Source: JAIEPW01 sp964471915
GTDB taxonomy: Bacteria > Acidobacteriota > Terriglobia > Bryobacterales > Bryobacteraceae
Reading direction: 5' to 3'
Assembly (NCBI GenBank): GCA_964471915.1
Contig: CAYYID010000008.1
Span: 1-64,000 of the forward strand
DNA length: 64,000 nucleotides
Shown here: positions 15,890 through 24,481 of the stretch, one piece after another
Layout of the letters: every line of letters starts with the position of its first letter
How positions within the stretch are numbered: position 1 is the first letter of the stretch
The notes under the pieces: model-generated
Databases searched by the model: none
What the model was told of the DNA's origin: nothing
What the model saw: only the letters and a program-made list of their open reading frames with translations
Translations under genes and position numbers: made by a program

Positions 15890-16534
15890 TTACTTGCGCA
15901 GCAGCTCCGGATAGAGTTTCTTCAACTTCTCCACCTTCGGAAGCGCGTTCACCACCACGTAGCCATGGCCCGGGTTGTGCTGCACGAAGTCCTGATGGTA
16001 GCCCTCGGCCGGGTAGAACTTCTCCAGCGGCGACAACCGGGTGACGATGGGCTTGGGGAAGGCCTTGGCGGCGTCGAGCTGCGCGATGTACGCCGCGGCG
16101 ACCTTCTTCTCTTCGGGGTCCGACGTGAAGATCGCGGAGCGGTACTGCTTGCCCCAGTCCGGGCCCTGGCGGTCCAGTTGCGTGGGGTCGTGCGCGACGC
16201 TGAAGAACACCTTCAGCAGGGTGCCGTAGGAGATCTTCGCCGGGTCATAAGTGATTTCGATGGCCTCGGCGTGCGCGGTGACGCCTTCGCTGACTTTCTT
16301 ATACGTCGCCGATGCGGCGTCGCCGCCGGCGTAGCCGGAAACTACCTTCTCCACGCCCGCAAGCGGCTCGAAGACGGCTTCCGTGCACCAGAAGCAGCCG
16401 CCCGCGAACACGGCGGTGCGCTTGCCCTTGGCGGCGCGTACGTCCTGCGCGGGGGCGGGGAAGTTAGAGGCGGCGTTCACGGCGAAGGCCGCGGCGAGCG
16501 CCCAGGAGAGGAGGGAGGCAGTGCGAAGCATCAT
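15890..16534 (-). CDS. msrA: Secreted peptide methionine sulfoxide reductase MsrA
   Basis: MsrA reduces methionine-S-sulfoxide in oxidised proteins. The active site GGCFWCTEAVFEPLAGV is intact, followed by SGYAGG, FFSVAHDPTQLDRQGPDWG, YRSAIF and AEGYHQDF. An N-terminal signal peptide (SLLSWALAAAFAVNAAS) makes this a periplasmic form of 214 residues. The ATG at 16534 is followed immediately by a second ATG, so the start may be one codon later. It is 57 bases from pstS and 69 from lptFG. Confidence 0.94.
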   Translation of the reverse strand: MMLRTASLLSWALAAAFAVNAASNFPAPAQDVRAAKGKRTAVFAGGCFWCTEAVFEPLAGVEKVVSGYAGGDAASATYKKVSEGVTAHAEAIEITYDPAKISYGTLLKVFFSVAHDPTQLDRQGPDWGKQYRSAIFTSDPEEKKVAAAYIAQLDAAKAFPKPIVTRLSPLEKFYPAEGYHQDFVQHNPGHGYVVVNALPKVEKLKKLYPELLRK

Positions 16535-16602
16535 GATGTTTTCTTACCTACAAGATAGATCACCGCAGCCCCGCCAAGGATTCCCGAAGTTACGTACCGG
16601 GG

Positions 16603-18954
16603 TCACGTTCGCATGCGGAACAGGAAGTACAGGCCCGTGAGCGAGAACAGAGCGTCCGGGGACCACGCGGCGAGCGGCGCGGGCAACTGGCTGACATTGC
16701 CAACCTGTTCAAACAATTGGGAAATTGACCAATAGGCGAGGGCGATACCGATGGACATGCCGACCCCGGTCATGGCTCCGCGGTTGCCTGCCAGGAACGC
16801 GAACGGGATCGAGATCATGGCCATGATGAAGGCGAACATCGGCACGGCGAACTTCTTGTGGAACTGCACCTGGAGCGGGACGGTGTTGAAGCCGCTCTGC
16901 TGCAGCTCCCGGATGTAGGTGTCGAGTTCCTGGAAGTTCATTTGCTTGCCCTGCTTCACTTCCTTGACGAAATAGTCCGGGGTCTCGCGGAGGTCGGCGA
17001 AGGTGGCGGTGCGGCCCTGGAAGTCCTGGAAACGCTGGCCGGGACCGCGGAAGTCCCGCGCCCAGCCGTTGGAGAACACCCAGGTGTTGAGAGCGGGTTC
17101 CCAGCGGGCTTTCTCGGCCGAGATCTGGCGGCGCAGGCGAACCTTGTCCCAGTCGATGTCGAAGACCGACACGCCGAGCATCTCGTTCTGCTTGGGGTCC
17201 AGGTACTTGTAGTAGAGGATGCGGTCGTCGAGGCCGAAGATCCACTTGCGGTCGGGCCGCAGATAGGTTTGCGTGGGGCGTCCCTTGATCTCGTCGCGGA
17301 TGGCGTCCTGGATGCGGTTGGCCTCGGGCACGATGTAGTGGTCGAACGCGAACAGCGTGCCTGCCAGCAGCAGGCTGGTGATCAAAATCGGCGCCATTAG
17401 CCGGTACTGGCTGACTCCGCAGGCCTTGAAGGCAGTGACTTCGTTGTTCTTGGTGAGCAGGCCGAAGACGATCAGTACGGCGGCGAGGACGCTGATGGGT
17501 ACGAAGTCGTAGAGCAACTTCGGCGTCAGGAAGACGTGGTAGCGCACCACGCGGGCCATCTCGATCTTGTTCTTCAGCACGTCGCTCAGCAGCTCGAAGA
17601 ACGTGAAAACGTGCGTCATCATGACGAAGCTGAACAGCAGCACCGCCAGGTAGTACAGGAAGCTGGTGAGAACGTAAGTGTCGAGCACCTGCGGCAGCAG
17701 GCGCACGCGGACCCGCTCGAAGGGCCGCTGGGCGAGCGTCGAGGCGCCGCGAATGGGTCCCCGGACAGCTTCGTACGCATTGAGGAAGAACGCCCGGATG
17801 CCGCCCACCCAGTCGCGATCGCCGGGGCGCTCCATGCGGACCATCATCACGAGACCCACGGCGGCGAACAGCACGTCCGGGATCCAGACGGCGATTTCGG
17901 GCGGCAAGGTCCCCTGGCGGGCCAGGCCGATGAGGCTGATCAGCCCCATGTAATAGAGGAAAGCGAGGCCCGCCGTGATCACCACCGCGGAACTCTTGCT
18001 CTCCTTGCGCGAGGAAGCACCGAGCGGGATCCCGACCAGCGCGAGCAGGACGCACGCCAGCGGCAGCGCGAAGCGCTGGTGCAATTCGATGCGCGCCTCG
18101 AGTAGCGCGGCGCGGTCCACGTCCCGGTCCCGATACGCCCGCTGGTAAAGCGGCAGCGTGTCGGTCTGGATGGAGGGACGCGTGGCGCGCAGTTCGCCCT
18201 TCTTCTGCGCCTCCAGCAACTGGTCGCCCTTGGGGAAGCTGGAGATCGTGTATTGGGACGTGTCCCGGCCGGCCTCGTAGGTGGAGCCGTTTACCAGCGA
18301 GAGCTGGATGCGGTCCTGGGCGACGTCGGCGGTGACGACGGCCTGCGCCGCCAGGGTGACGCGCGGCTCCTCGCCGCGTTCCTGGGCGGACGGGGGGCGC
18401 TGATCCGCGGGCGTGACGTCCGCGATGAACAGGTTGCGCCAGCGCGAAACCGAGCCCGGCAGAACGTCGCCGACATAGAGGATCCGGTTGGGGAAGCGCT
18501 CGTCGAAGACGCGCGGCTGCAGGTCGGCGGTCAACTGGGCGGCCAGCACCTGGTTGGCGACGCGGTAGCGTTCGCGGATGCTCCACGGGGTAAGCCACAA
18601 GGAGCAGGCGGCGGTGACCAGCATGATCAGCGCGGCGAAGCTGAGGATGGGCCAGGCGATGGCGCGGCCCGGTTGTCCGGCGGCGCGCAGCGCCGTGATC
18701 TCGCCGTCAGCGGACATGCGTCCCAGGGCGATCAGGATCCCGACCAATACGCCGAGCGGCAGGGTAAACGGCAGCACCTGCGGAAACACCAGGCTGAACA
18801 GGTAGGCGACCGTTCGTCCGCCCGCCGCATTGCGGACCAGGAACTCGAAGAGCTGTCCGCTGCGCTGCAGGAAGAGCACGAACGTGAACAGCACGAACCC
18901 CAGCGTCGCGCTGGCGGCGATCTCCCAGAACACGGTCCGGCGCAGGATCCGCAT
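16603..18954 (-). CDS. Fused LptF-LptG lipopolysaccharide transport permease
   Basis: LptF and LptG are normally two related inner-membrane proteins that, with LptB, extract LPS from the membrane. Here one 783-residue chain carries both. Residues 1 to about 380 are LptF-like (MRILRRTVFWEIAASATLGF, GRMSADGEITALRAAG). Residues about 415 to the end are LptG-like (LDTYVLTSFLYYLAVLLFSF, LLTKNNEVTAFKACGVS, FAVPMFAFIMAMISIPFAFL). Each half has the family's membrane helices around a periplasmic beta-jellyroll. Neither the linker (about 385-415) nor the whole frame contains a stop. AGAGGA precedes the ATG. It follows the tldE-type gene by 9 bases. Confidence 0.9.
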   Translation of the reverse strand: MRILRRTVFWEIAASATLGFVLFTFVLFLQRSGQLFEFLVRNAAGGRTVAYLFSLVFPQVLPFTLPLGVLVGILIALGRMSADGEITALRAAGQPGRAIAWPILSFAALIMLVTAACSLWLTPWSIRERYRVANQVLAAQLTADLQPRVFDERFPNRILYVGDVLPGSVSRWRNLFIADVTPADQRPPSAQERGEEPRVTLAAQAVVTADVAQDRIQLSLVNGSTYEAGRDTSQYTISSFPKGDQLLEAQKKGELRATRPSIQTDTLPLYQRAYRDRDVDRAALLEARIELHQRFALPLACVLLALVGIPLGASSRKESKSSAVVITAGLAFLYYMGLISLIGLARQGTLPPEIAVWIPDVLFAAVGLVMMVRMERPGDRDWVGGIRAFFLNAYEAVRGPIRGASTLAQRPFERVRVRLLPQVLDTYVLTSFLYYLAVLLFSFVMMTHVFTFFELLSDVLKNKIEMARVVRYHVFLTPKLLYDFVPISVLAAVLIVFGLLTKNNEVTAFKACGVSQYRLMAPILITSLLLAGTLFAFDHYIVPEANRIQDAIRDEIKGRPTQTYLRPDRKWIFGLDDRILYYKYLDPKQNEMLGVSVFDIDWDKVRLRRQISAEKARWEPALNTWVFSNGWARDFRGPGQRFQDFQGRTATFADLRETPDYFVKEVKQGKQMNFQELDTYIRELQQSGFNTVPLQVQFHKKFAVPMFAFIMAMISIPFAFLAGNRGAMTGVGMSIGIALAYWSISQLFEQVGNVSQLPAPLAAWSPDALFSLTGLYFLFRMRT

Positions 18955-18963
18955 GCGTGTCCT

Positions 18964-20712
18964 CTACTGCGTGGGCGGCGGCGGCACCAGGGGAGCTTTG
19001 AAGAGGTCCGACTGCTGCCGGTCAAGTTCCACGTCGTCGATGAGCAGCCCCGGAGCAATCACCGATGCCGGGGCCAGGAAGCCGGTGCCCGCTGAAGCCG
19101 CGAGCGGCGCGGCGTTGTTGACGAACTCGAACAGCGCGGTCTCCCGCGAGGCCGCGGTGATGTCGCGCAAGGTCTTGGCGCTGAGGCCGCGAAACCGCAG
19201 CCCGCGGACCAGTTCCTCCCGCCCGTCGGGGTAAACGCGGTAGGCGAGGATCGGCGGGCTTACCAGGCGTCCCTGGCCGGCCGTGGTCAGCATGGCGCGC
19301 AGCTCGCCCAAGCCGGCCCCGGTCGGGTAGTCGAGCTTCCGGATCAGGATCCCGTATGGCTTGCCCCGCTGCTGGATCTGCTCGATCAGTTTCTTCTTGA
19401 GGTCCGCGAGCGGGACGGTTTCCGAAGCCTTCACCACGAGGTTGCTGATGGATGCCGCGTAGTGTCCGAAGCCGCCGGCCAGGCGCGCGTGGCCGTTGCC
19501 CACGGCGAAGCCCTTCACGGGACGCCGGGTGAGCAGGAAGTTCTTGAGCACGCCCTTCTCGGCGACGTTCACCGCGACGCCGCGCTGACCCTCGAGATCG
19601 AACTCGTAGTAGCCGGCCAGCGGCTGCCCCTCCCAGGTCTTGAGCGACGGGTCATCGGCGACGTCCATCCATTCGGGCAGGATCTTGGCGCCGAGGCGCG
19701 CCTCCAACTCGCTGGGGGCGTAGGGGAAGGGACGGTTGGGGTCCGAGATCGGCTTCTGGGGCACACGCAGGGCGTCGCCGAGCAACTGCGCGAGCAACTG
19801 CCCCGCCGCGGCGGGCTCGAACAACACCGGACCGGCATAGCTATCCCCGGTGGGGGCGGCCAGCAAGGCGCGCAGATTGTCGCCGGTCTCCTTCATTCTT
19901 GCGAGCAGCACTGTTTCGTTCGGCAGCCGCCGCGGATCGAGCACGGCGGCCTGGTAGCCGTCGCGCACCACCATGCCGTCGGGAGCGATCGCCTCGGCGC
20001 GCATGCGTGCGATACCCAGGGTGTCGTCGTAGCGGAGTACGCTGCCCTCGTTGTTCACCAGGAACGTTTCTCCCTCCAATACCTGGATCTCGACATTCGA
20101 GGTCAGCACGTCGGGATAGGCGCGCATGGCCGCCGAAACCTGGATCACGCGCTTGCGGAGCGTTTCGGCATCCCAGCCCCCGCGCACGGCTTTTTGGATC
20201 GCCACGACCGGCGCGGCCTTGTAGAAATCGGGCTGGCGATTGGGGTCGGCGGGGACGTTCTGCAGGCTGGCGCGCTTGCGGCCAATTGACTCCAGCGCCG
20301 CCTTGAAGGCGCGGTCCGTGGCCAGCCAGAAGCAGTGCCGCAGGTACGCCTCGTCGTCGTCGAGCGGCCACTGGTCCGGGTCCAACTTCGGCGCGCGCGT
20401 GAAGCCCGTGCCCACGTGACCCGTATTGTCGAAATCGTAGGAGCCGACGCGTACTTCCACCTGCGGAACGCGAATCCGCGTGATGTTCGAGCCGATCAGC
20501 GCTCCCAGCGAGGCGCTGGTGTTGAACTGGCTTGCGTCCGAGATCTGGTACTGGATGAAGTACGGGGCGTCGACGTCACCCACCACGCGGAGCGCGCGGG
20601 AGCGGTCGATCTCGCTGCGCATGGCGCGGATAATGGGGCTGTCGTCGCCGGGCCGGGGCTGCGCGGCCAGGAATCCGGCAGCGCAAGCGGCCAGAGCAAG
20701 GGGCCGGATCAT
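18964..20712 (-). CDS. Secreted TldE/PmbA-type protein lacking the metal site
   Basis: The 582-residue protein has a signal peptide (MIRPLALAACAAGFLAAQ) and is homologous over its length to the adjacent TldD-like protein. Where TldD enzymes carry HExxxH, this one reads VLFEPAAAGQLLAQLL, as TldE/PmbA proteins do, and the C-terminal Cys ligand is absent. It is therefore likely the non-catalytic partner of a heterodimer. Its ATG overlaps the stop of the TldD-like gene (ATGA), which supports 1:1 production. Known TldD/TldE pairs are cytoplasmic; export makes this version unusual. Confidence 0.85.
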   Translation of the reverse strand: MIRPLALAACAAGFLAAQPRPGDDSPIIRAMRSEIDRSRALRVVGDVDAPYFIQYQISDASQFNTSASLGALIGSNITRIRVPQVEVRVGSYDFDNTGHVGTGFTRAPKLDPDQWPLDDDEAYLRHCFWLATDRAFKAALESIGRKRASLQNVPADPNRQPDFYKAAPVVAIQKAVRGGWDAETLRKRVIQVSAAMRAYPDVLTSNVEIQVLEGETFLVNNEGSVLRYDDTLGIARMRAEAIAPDGMVVRDGYQAAVLDPRRLPNETVLLARMKETGDNLRALLAAPTGDSYAGPVLFEPAAAGQLLAQLLGDALRVPQKPISDPNRPFPYAPSELEARLGAKILPEWMDVADDPSLKTWEGQPLAGYYEFDLEGQRGVAVNVAEKGVLKNFLLTRRPVKGFAVGNGHARLAGGFGHYAASISNLVVKASETVPLADLKKKLIEQIQQRGKPYGILIRKLDYPTGAGLGELRAMLTTAGQGRLVSPPILAYRVYPDGREELVRGLRFRGLSAKTLRDITAASRETALFEFVNNAAPLAASAGTGFLAPASVIAPGLLIDDVELDRQQSDLFKAPLVPPPPTQ

Positions 20713-22394
20713 TGGGAGCCTCCAGCCGCCGGGCGCGGCAGATACGGGCGGCTTTCGGTGGACACGGGCTTGCGCTGCACCTCGATCTCGGAGACCAGGA
20801 TCGCCGGGGCGACGGCCGAGACCGGGACCTGTCCGGACTCCGCCCCGCAGTAGCCGTTGAACACCGCCGGCTTGTCCGACGTCGCGACGATCTTCGCGAA
20901 GCTCGCCAGCGGCGTGCCGACGATGTCAGCGCCGCGCACCAGCTCGTCGGGCCGGTTGTCCGGAAAAACCTTGTAGACCACCAGCGGGATCACCGTAAAG
21001 GCCTGCAATCCCTGGCGTCCGGTGGTGGTAAAACCGCCGGTGACCTGCGCGAAGTAGAGGCCGTAGGGCTTCTGCTGCTTGCGGATTTCTTCCTTGAGCA
21101 TCTCCCGGAGCCTGGCTTCCGGCACCGCATTCGAAGATTCGACGAACATGTTCGACTGCCGCGAGACCACCTCGGCGCCGGGCTGCCGCCGGCCGTGGCC
21201 GTTCGATTCGGAGAACCCGGGGATCGGCGAGCGCGACATCAGAAACGTTTTCAGCACGCCCTTATCCACCAGCGTGACGGGCCGCGCCTTCACACCCTCG
21301 TCGTCGTAGGCATAAGCGCCGAAGAGGTCTTCGCCGGCGGCGGTGGCGCGCCCGGGGTCGAAGGTCACCGACAGAAACGCCGGCAGCACCGGCTGGCCAA
21401 CGCTCTTGGTGAAGGTCTGGCCTTCGTTCTCGTCTTTCTGGCGATGGCCTTCGATGCGGTGGCCGAAGATCTCGTGGAAGAAGACGCCGGTGGCGCTGCC
21501 GGAGAGGATGGCTGGGCCCACGAAGGGATCCACCGGCTTGGCGGTCAGCAGGCCGTTGATCTCGCCCGCGACCTTCTGCACCGCCGCGAGAATCGCGGCG
21601 TCCTTCGGGAGCTTGCCGGGGTCGTCCGCCTCGAAGCTCTCGGTGCTGATGAGGTCCGTGCCGTCGGCGGCCTTGCCGCGGGCAAACAGGCTGACACGCG
21701 CGAACAGCCGGCCGTGGCGCACTGACGCGCCCTCGGAGTTCACGAAGTACTTGGTCTCCCGCTGCGCGGACACCGAGATCCCGGAGTTCAGCACGTTGGG
21801 ATGCTTGGCGAATTCCGCCGACAGCTTGCGGAGCCGCGCGGTCCAGTCGTCCCGGTCGAAGCGCAGCGCGGGCGGCGTCGAGACCGCCTTCTCGGGGGCA
21901 GCGGGCGAAAAGTCCGCGGCGGTGTTCGCGTCGGCAGCTTTCACCCGTTCATCGGTCTTCACCTGGATGAGGCGCTGGGAGGCGGCGCGGTACACGCGGT
22001 CCGTTTCCAGCCACACCCGGCGCGAGACGGCGGCCGCGTCGTCGGTGAGCGGGATCGGGATGCCGCCGGTGAACTGGGCGCGCTGCCCGCGGATGGGACG
22101 ATAGTTGTCGAGTTTGGGGTCGCCGAGACGGAGCGTGACGTCGAGCACGCGCGCTTGATTCCGGTTCTGGCTCTGGAGGGATCCGAGGTTCGCCGAGATC
22201 GTTTCGGCCTCCACTTCGGTGACCTGATAGGCGAGGAAGTAGGCCGGCGGGTCGCCCTTGACCTTGAGGACGTCGAAGTTGCGGGTCAACTCCGAGCGCA
22301 GGATGGCGAGCAGGTCGGGGGCCGGGGCCTGGGCGTTCGAGGCGGCGAAGCACCAGGCGAGGAGAAGGAACAGCTGTGCTTTCACTTCTCCCAA
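20709..22394 (-). CDS. Secreted TldD-type metallopeptidase
   Basis: TldD proteins are zinc peptidases that trim unfolded peptides in partnership with TldE. This 561-residue version has an exported N-terminus (VKAQLFLLLAWCFAASNAQ). It carries the metal motif HEIFGHRIEGH and the C-terminal Cys ligand region GYCGAESGQVPVS. Other family segments are FVNSEGASVRHG, DDEGVKARPVTLVDKG and FLMSRSPIPGFSESNGHGR. The recorded start is TTG at 22394; a GTG at 22385 is an alternative. It is coupled by ATGA to the TldE-type gene and followed by lptFG, suggesting a role in the cell envelope. Confidence 0.88.
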   Translation of the reverse strand: MGEVKAQLFLLLAWCFAASNAQAPAPDLLAILRSELTRNFDVLKVKGDPPAYFLAYQVTEVEAETISANLGSLQSQNRNQARVLDVTLRLGDPKLDNYRPIRGQRAQFTGGIPIPLTDDAAAVSRRVWLETDRVYRAASQRLIQVKTDERVKAADANTAADFSPAAPEKAVSTPPALRFDRDDWTARLRKLSAEFAKHPNVLNSGISVSAQRETKYFVNSEGASVRHGRLFARVSLFARGKAADGTDLISTESFEADDPGKLPKDAAILAAVQKVAGEINGLLTAKPVDPFVGPAILSGSATGVFFHEIFGHRIEGHRQKDENEGQTFTKSVGQPVLPAFLSVTFDPGRATAAGEDLFGAYAYDDEGVKARPVTLVDKGVLKTFLMSRSPIPGFSESNGHGRRQPGAEVVSRQSNMFVESSNAVPEARLREMLKEEIRKQQKPYGLYFAQVTGGFTTTGRQGLQAFTVIPLVVYKVFPDNRPDELVRGADIVGTPLASFAKIVATSDKPAVFNGYCGAESGQVPVSAVAPAILVSEIEVQRKPVSTESRPYLPRPAAGGSQ

Positions 22395-22443
22395 GGATAT
22401 CAGTGTCCGGGTGCGCGACCCGGAAGTTCCGGCGCCGCCGCTC

Positions 22444-23070
22444 TCAGGCGGTGAGCGCCACGACCCCGCGTTCCTTCAGGCCGCTGAGGGCCAGGCCGTA
22501 CCGCCCGCGGACTCCGGTCTTCTCGAAGATGTGCTTGAGATGGATCTTGACCGTGCCGGGCCGGATGCCCAGTTCCGAGGCGATCTCCTTGTTCTTAAAG
22601 CCCTGTTCCACCAGCTCCAGAACCTGTTGCTCGCGGGCGGTCAGGTCGGTGCGGGAGTAGCGCTCGGAGCGGGTGGCATCGCGGAAGACCGAGTCCTCCA
22701 TCCAGCTCTTGCCGGCGGCGACCGTGCGGAGGCAGGCCAGGATCACCGGCAGGGTAGCCGACTTCCGGAGCACACCCCGCGCTCCAGATTGCAGAAAACG
22801 AAGGGCTTCGGCCTCGGTAACGGACACCCCCCAGACGACGATGCCGCAGGCTGCGTCGCGCTGCGTGTCCAGCCATTCCAGCATCGACTGGATGCCGAAG
22901 GTCTTGTCGACGATCAGGAGGTCCGGTTTCTGGCGGCGCAGCAACTCGCTGGCCTGGTTGAGGTTACCGACGGCTTGGCCGAAAGTCAGGTCGTCCGCGG
23001 CATGGACCAGGCAGCGGAGACCCTCGGCGGTGATGGGCTGCGATTCGCAAATGGAGACGGTCTTTTTCAT
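22444..23070 (-). CDS. NarL/LuxR-type response regulator
   Basis: The 208-residue protein has a receiver domain (TVSICESQPITAEGLRCLV, PDLLIVDKTFG with the likely phosphorylated Asp, GARGVLRKSA). A LuxR-type helix-turn-helix follows (LTAREQQVLELVEQGFKNKEIASELGI, GTVKIHLKHIFEKTGV). It is probably a DNA-binding transcription factor; its sensor kinase is not adjacent. It diverges from the CpaE-type gene across 176 bases, in which I see no clear operator. Confidence 0.9.
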   Translation of the reverse strand: MKKTVSICESQPITAEGLRCLVHAADDLTFGQAVGNLNQASELLRRQKPDLLIVDKTFGIQSMLEWLDTQRDAACGIVVWGVSVTEAEALRFLQSGARGVLRKSATLPVILACLRTVAAGKSWMEDSVFRDATRSERYSRTDLTAREQQVLELVEQGFKNKEIASELGIRPGTVKIHLKHIFEKTGVRGRYGLALSGLKERGVVALTA

Positions 23071-23246
23071 TTCGCGCTTTCTTGTGTTCGAGTTAACGGG
23101 TCGTAAGGCAATCGCTGCAAACTCTCTTCGACCGGTGCTACCACTTGTTTAGTGCGTTCAGGAAGGAAGGTCTCTCATGCTATGATCAGTTCTGGCCGAT
23201 GTTAACGGCGAGAGTGTCCCCATGGCGCTTTCGGCCGGCGTAGACG

Positions 23247-24458
23247 ATGCCCAATCCGGACGGTCCCCTCACTGCACCTCGAGCCTGGATCATCAGCCCG
23301 AATCCGCGCCTCGTCGGAGAAATGAAGGGCCTGGTGACGGCGCAGTCGCCCGGAGCCGTCCTTGTCGAACTCACGCAGTACGCCGACGACCACGAACTCG
23401 CCCAGCAGCTTTCGGCTAAGCCTCCTAGTTTCTGTCTGTTAGACGTATCTTCGGACGGCGATGCCGCGATGCGGATGCTGGCCCGCCTGCTGGCTTTCGA
23501 CTCCAACATGGGCGTGGTGGCAGTCCTCTCCGACAACCGGCCCGACTTCATCCTCCACTGCCTGCGCCAGGGCGCCGTGGACTTCCTGGTTCCTCCTTAC
23601 ACCTCAGATCACCTGGGCGCGGCCTTCGCCAAGATGGCCAGGCTGCAGGGCGGAGAAGGCTCGTTCCAGAAGGAGCCCGGGAAGATCTTCGCCGTGGTGC
23701 CGGCCAAGGGCGCGTGCGGGGCCAGCACCATCGCCTCCAACCTGGCCTATCAGGTGAAGCGGTTGGGCGCCAAGAAGATCCTGCTGGCGGACCTGGATCC
23801 GCTCGCAGGAACGCTCTCGTTCCTGCTGAAGGTCAAGTCCCACTACAGCTTCATGGACGTCCTGCTGCGGCGGGAGGGCCTGGACGCCGACCTCTGGAAG
23901 GCGATGGTCACCACCACCAACGGCGTGGATGTCCTGCTGTCGCCCGAGATGATGGTGGAGGGCGTCAACGAGATCGTGGACGCCGGACCGATCCTCGAGT
24001 ACGCCCGGCGCTACTACGATGTCGTGATCGTGGACGCCGGCTCGGCGTACGGCGAGTGGAACCTCTCCATCGCCCGCTTCGCCAACGAGATGATCCTGGT
24101 GACCACCAACGAGCTGCCGGCGCTGCAGGCCACGCAGCGCACGCTGTCGTACCTGGACAGCAACCGCGTGGGCCGCTGGAAGATCAAGCTGGTGGTCAAT
24201 CGCTACGACAAAGAAGTCGGCCTCAACCAGGACGTCATCGGCCAGGCCCTCCACGCCGACGTCTTTCGCCTGATCCCAAGCGACTACGAGGGCGTGCAGC
24301 GTGCCCTGATGGAAGGCAAGCCGATCGCCGCGTCCAGCGCCTTCGGCCGCGCCATGGCGCAACTGGCCGAAGGGTTGATGGGCAAAGGGGCCAAGGAAAA
24401 GAAGACCTCCGCCTTCGGGGGACTCTTCGGCAGCCTGTTCTCGCGCACGTCATCCTGA
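23247..24458 (+). CDS. CpaE/TadZ-type pilus assembly ATPase
   Basis: The N-terminal 130 residues form a receiver-like domain (AWIISPNPRLVGEM, FCLLDVSSDGDAAM, AVDFLVPPY). A MinD/ParA-type ATPase follows, with the deviant Walker A KGACGASTIASNLAYQ, LLADLDPLAGTLSF, and DVVIVDAGSAYGEWN as Walker B. TadZ/CpaE proteins with this layout localise Flp/Tad pili at the pole. No other tad or cpa gene is in the window, so it is an orphan here. The 403-residue length is normal. It lies just before the NtrY-like gene in the same direction. Confidence 0.85.
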   Translation: MPNPDGPLTAPRAWIISPNPRLVGEMKGLVTAQSPGAVLVELTQYADDHELAQQLSAKPPSFCLLDVSSDGDAAMRMLARLLAFDSNMGVVAVLSDNRPDFILHCLRQGAVDFLVPPYTSDHLGAAFAKMARLQGGEGSFQKEPGKIFAVVPAKGACGASTIASNLAYQVKRLGAKKILLADLDPLAGTLSFLLKVKSHYSFMDVLLRREGLDADLWKAMVTTTNGVDVLLSPEMMVEGVNEIVDAGPILEYARRYYDVVIVDAGSAYGEWNLSIARFANEMILVTTNELPALQATQRTLSYLDSNRVGRWKIKLVVNRYDKEVGLNQDVIGQALHADVFRLIPSDYEGVQRALMEGKPIAASSAFGRAMAQLAEGLMGKGAKEKKTSAFGGLFGSLFSRTSS

Positions 24459-24467
24459 TCCCCGGCT

Positions 24468-24473
24468 TATAAT
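24468..24473 (+). promoter_or_regulatory. Consensus -10 TATAAT, 8 bases before the GTG at 24482
   Basis: The hexamer is a perfect match to the -10 consensus. No convincing -35 is seen. The expected start of transcription is at or one base before the GTG. Confidence 0.55.
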
Positions 24474-24481
24474 TCCGAATA

